The notes below the pieces were generated by a model. It worked only from the letters and a program-made list of their open reading frames with translations, had not been told where the DNA came from and did no database searches. A stretch of 64,000 bases of DNA from Geomonas agri (GTDB lineage Bacteria > Desulfobacterota > Desulfuromonadia > Geobacterales > Geobacteraceae), in the NCBI RefSeq assembly GCF_020179605.1, contig NZ_JAINZO010000001.1:1400799-1464798 (forward strand), written 5' to 3'. Made by a program: the position numbers and the translations under genes. Positions 61,292-64,000 of the stretch are shown here, in pieces; position 1 is the stretch's first letter, and every line of letters starts with the position of its first letter.

Positions 61292-62314
61292 CTAGGGCTC
61301 CTTGCCCGCCGGGGGAAGCTCCGATGCCGGTTCGCCCCTGAACGTCCAGTAAAGAAACCACAGAGAAGGAACAAGTATCGCCGCGCCGATAGGGAGCACG
61401 GTGAGGTAGGCGATGAGCGTAGTGCGCGGTGCGGCGGCGGACCGAAGGGGCATCTCCTGTATGATGAGGTCCGGATGCAACGCGGCAGCGAAACCAGCCA
61501 GGGTAAAGACAACAGTGGCGCCAGTCATCAGCTGCGCGAAACGATAGTGCCTCAACAGCAGCGCAAGCTGCGTGGCGACCCCTGCCAAGACGGCCAGGCC
61601 GACGCACAGCATCGGCCACGACCCGAGTAGCCGGTGGGAGAATTCGGGGGCCGTCTGCAAAGCCAGCGGGATCATCACGGCGGTCGTCACACCAAGTACC
61701 ACGCCGGCGGCTATCGAAGCATTACGGAAATCCTCCTGGAGCGCACCCTTTACCCGAACCGTCATGTACACCGGAGCAAGATAGGCACAGATGCAGAGCC
61801 CGATCACGCCCCCCATTAGGGTGAAAGGGTTGAGCCAAACCGCGGTCCCGGTGGCGACAACGTCGTTGTCGATGGTGATGCTGCCCGCAGCTGTTGCCGA
61901 CACCGCCATGCCCAGGGCAAAAGGAGTCAGTATGCTGGCGATCTCGAAAATGCGTGCGGTGAAGGGGAGCTCCCGGCCCGATGACCTGCCGTAGTGCCGG
62001 AAGGCATAGGCCGCGCCCCTGAAGTTGATGCCGACCAGAGCGACCACCAGTGGCGTCATGAGCGCGATGAACAAAGCGGCAAATCCGGCAGGAAAGGCGG
62101 TGAAGAGCGTAACCACCACGAAAATGAGCCAGACATGGTTGGTCTCCCACACGGGACCAATTGCGTTGAAAAGCGCCTCGCGCTGTTCCCGTGCCCGTGG
62201 GCCGAAGGCCAGCGCGGTCCAGATGCCACCTCCGAAGTCGGCGCCGCCGAAAAGCGCGTACAGCACCAGGGCAAGCGCTGCCACCAGCGCGGCCAGCGAT
62301 ACCGGATCAAGCAT
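61292..62314 (-). CDS. cydB: Cytochrome bd ubiquinol oxidase subunit II
   Basis: A membrane protein of 340 residues with about eight to nine helices. LFGGADFGGGIWTALAFGPRAREQREALFNAIGPVWETNHVWLI is shortened here to GPVWETNHVW, the conserved segment of CydB. It pairs with CydA to reduce oxygen to water with quinol, giving oxygen tolerance or microaerobic respiration. Its start overlaps the end of cydA by eight bases. The small CydX subunit is not evident. Confidence 0.93.
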   Translation of the reverse strand: MLDPVSLAALVAALALVLYALFGGADFGGGIWTALAFGPRAREQREALFNAIGPVWETNHVWLIFVVVTLFTAFPAGFAALFIALMTPLVVALVGINFRGAAYAFRHYGRSSGRELPFTARIFEIASILTPFALGMAVSATAAGSITIDNDVVATGTAVWLNPFTLMGGVIGLCICAYLAPVYMTVRVKGALQEDFRNASIAAGVVLGVTTAVMIPLALQTAPEFSHRLLGSWPMLCVGLAVLAGVATQLALLLRHYRFAQLMTGATVVFTLAGFAAALHPDLIIQEMPLRSAAAPRTTLIAYLTVLPIGAAILVPSLWFLYWTFRGEPASELPPAGKEP

Positions 62315-63626
62315 GTCCCACCTCCTTACCGCCCGCCTCGTAACGCCCCCGGTGACGCAACAGCAGCTTCAACATCCCTGCAGTCAGGCAAAGATAGACA
62401 ATGACGAAGGTGGTAAATACCGCGACCATGCCGCTGTTTGGGGTCACCGATTGCGAGGTGCGCAGGTATCCCTGCACCACCCAGGGCTGCCGGCCGAACT
62501 CGGTCACTAACCAGCCGCTCTCGAGCGCAATTATGCCGAAGGGAGAGGCGAATATGAGGTACTTCAGCAGGCGCGGCTGATCCGGCACTGCCTTGCGGCG
62601 CCAGTGTAGCCACCAGAACCATCCCAGGCCAATGGTCATAATGAAGAAAGAGCCCACCATCAGGTCGAAGAAGGGGTGTACCAGCCTCGGGTCAGGCGTC
62701 GTCCCCTGCGGGAAGGCGTCCAGTCCCTGCACAACGGCATTGGGGTCGTCCTGGGCGAGAAGGCTCAGTAGCTTCGGGATGCGCACGGCGTACAAGACCT
62801 GCCTGGTCTCCGGGTCCGGCCACCCTCCGATCACCAGTGGCGCAGCAGCGGAGGTTTTGAAGTGAGCCTCCATCGCCGCCAGTTTCGCCTTCTGGTACTT
62901 GGCCACCGAATCGGCAGCCCAGTCCCCCGTTACCAGCATCAGTGGCGCGATTACCGCTGCAACGGCTAACGATAACGCCAGCGCTTTTTTCCCCTCGACG
63001 GTATCGCGCCCCTTGAGAATCAGGGCGGCATAGTAGCCTGCAACGGCAAATGAAGTGGCAACGTAGGCAGCGAGAGTGCCGTGCAGCGCCTCGTGCGGCC
63101 ATGCCTCGTTGGCGAAGGCACGTAACGGCAGTACGTCCGAAGGGGTACCGTTCACCATCCGGAAGCCGGATGGACTGTTCATCCAGCCGTTGGCGCTAAT
63201 CACGAATATGGCGGAAATGGCAGCCGCAAGGGTGAGGGGTATGGTGCAAAGGAAAAGACCACGCCTGGAAAGCCGTCGTTCACCGTAAAAGTAAAGAGAG
63301 AGAAAGATCGCCTCGGTGAAGAAGGCGAACCCTTCCATGGAAAAGGCAAGGCCGATCATGGCACCGCTGAAGGCCATGAAGCGCGGCCAGAGGAGCCCCA
63401 GTTCGAAGGAGAGGATAGTCCCGGATACGGCACCGATGGCAAAGACGACCCCGGCCGGCAGCACCCAACGCCTGGCGATCCGGTGCCAGCTCTCATCGCC
63501 GGTTTTGAGCGCCAGCCCCTCGGCCAGCATGAGCAAGAACGGCAGGCCGATCCCCAATGTGGCGTAGATGATATGAAAGACAAACGAAACGCCCATCAGG
63601 GCCCTGGCTGCGACAAGCTTGTCCAT
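62307..63626 (-). CDS. cydA: Cytochrome bd ubiquinol oxidase subunit I
   Basis: A membrane protein of 439 residues. FVFHIIYATLGIGLP, EALHGTLAAYVATSF (haem ligands) and EFGRQPWVVQGYLRTS (the conserved GRQPW segment) are visible. The length fits the short-Q-loop type (CioA-like) rather than the E. coli form of more than 500 residues. It carries haems b558, b595 and d and oxidises quinol. GGAG precedes the ATG. Presence in an otherwise anaerobic gene set suggests oxygen protection. Confidence 0.93.
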   Translation of the reverse strand: MDKLVAARALMGVSFVFHIIYATLGIGLPFLLMLAEGLALKTGDESWHRIARRWVLPAGVVFAIGAVSGTILSFELGLLWPRFMAFSGAMIGLAFSMEGFAFFTEAIFLSLYFYGERRLSRRGLFLCTIPLTLAAAISAIFVISANGWMNSPSGFRMVNGTPSDVLPLRAFANEAWPHEALHGTLAAYVATSFAVAGYYAALILKGRDTVEGKKALALSLAVAAVIAPLMLVTGDWAADSVAKYQKAKLAAMEAHFKTSAAAPLVIGGWPDPETRQVLYAVRIPKLLSLLAQDDPNAVVQGLDAFPQGTTPDPRLVHPFFDLMVGSFFIMTIGLGWFWWLHWRRKAVPDQPRLLKYLIFASPFGIIALESGWLVTEFGRQPWVVQGYLRTSQSVTPNSGMVAVFTTFVIVYLCLTAGMLKLLLRHRGRYEAGGKEVGHA

Positions 63627-63850
63627 GATTGCTCCGCCTATGAATTAGAATATATTTAAGTGTGCTGATCGGCGGAGTCTTGTCAAGAAACGACGACGGG
63701 GGAATTCCCCCTCCCCTTGCGTCAGGGAACATCTCCTCCTGAACCAAACCCGCTCGCTGTCCCGCATCTTGCGCAAAAAGTCCTTCGGGACACTCGCAAC
63801 CAGAAAAGAAATGGGCGATAATGCGGCCATTCACTCAAGGAGGGAACGCG

Positions 63851-64000
63851 ATGAAGTTCATGCAACTGCGCAACGCCACATCCATCATCGAATATGCCGG
63901 AAGGAGGTTCCTGATCGACCCTGTCTTGGCCGACAAAGGTGCCTACCCTCCGTTTGCCGGAACTGTCAACGCGCACCTGCGCAACCCGCTGGTCGATCTG
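63851..64000 (+). CDS. Metallo-beta-lactamase-fold hydrolase, N-terminal part
   Basis: Only the first 50 codons are inside the window. MKFMQLRNATSIIEYAGRRF and LIDPVLADKGAYPPFAG match the start of MBL-fold proteins of the UlaG-like/YfhI-like group, with the metal-binding HxHxDH motif expected further on. AAGGAGGG precedes the ATG at 63851. It is divergent from cydAB. The product cannot be specified from this piece. Confidence 0.65.
   Translation, partial: MKFMQLRNATSIIEYAGRRFLIDPVLADKGAYPPFAGTVNAHLRNPLVDL

Overview
The window reads as chromosomal DNA from a GC-rich, anaerobic, respiratory member of the Geobacterales (Geobacter/Geomonas/Citrifermentans-like). The evidence is the abundance of sensory kinases and cyclic-di-GMP proteins, a Wsp-like chemosensory operon, tungsten-type aldehyde:ferredoxin oxidoreductases, a double-cubane 2-hydroxyacyl-CoA dehydratase-type reductase and many sigma-54 enhancer-binding proteins. 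No rRNA, tRNA, CRISPR array, prophage or transposase was found. The species is inferred from gene content, not from a marker gene.

Layout. 1-180: low-complexity C/G tracts, possibly a contig edge, then a palindromic repeat. 0.25-11.5 kb: a TatD/radical-SAM fusion, then a signalling block with a histidine kinase, a GGDEF cyclase, a double-PilZ protein and an HD-GYP phosphodiesterase. The kinase and the HD-GYP protein share the same V4R-like N-terminal sensor. A methyltransferase closes the block. 11.6-21.5 kb: housekeeping and accessory genes, namely a FadL-type porin, a secreted coiled-coil protein, a transglutaminase-like protein, a double-cubane reductase with its ATP-dependent activase and divergent LysR regulator, a GGQ ribosome-rescue protein, a tautomerase, a flavin reductase, an ADP-ribosylglycohydrolase and an ACP phosphodiesterase.

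21.7-34.1 kb: one long operon cheW-cheR(TPR)-cheW-mcp-cheA(REC)-cheB followed by two REC-containing histidine kinases and an NtrC-type sigma-54 activator. The order matches Pseudomonas Wsp, but the WspR cyclase is replaced by two-component outputs, so it probably controls gene expression rather than swimming. 34.2-36.5 kb: L-2-hydroxyglutarate oxidase and a DEDDh exonuclease.

36.6-58.1 kb is the most notable part. It holds two aldehyde:ferredoxin oxidoreductases (one with a ferredoxin-type partner), a ThiF/MoeB-like E1 enzyme and a MoaD-like sulfur carrier, two almost identical putrescine-type aminotransferases, GabT, a further class III aminotransferase, an amino-acid/amine permease, an outer-membrane beta-barrel, a large NAD-glutamate dehydrogenase and a PAS sigma-54 activator. 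Sigma-54 promoters (GG-N10-GC) precede most transcription units, and a palindrome GATGC(A/C)-N4-TGCATC recurs 100-300 nt upstream of them. I infer one regulon for amine/GABA catabolism: aminotransferases make aldehydes, the tungsten enzymes oxidise them to acids with reduction of ferredoxin, and glutamate dehydrogenase recycles the amino acceptor.

58.1-64 kb: an acyl-CoA synthetase/thioesterase/SRPBCC operon, a small lipoprotein, cytochrome bd oxidase (cydAB) and the start of a metallo-beta-lactamase-fold gene cut by the window end.
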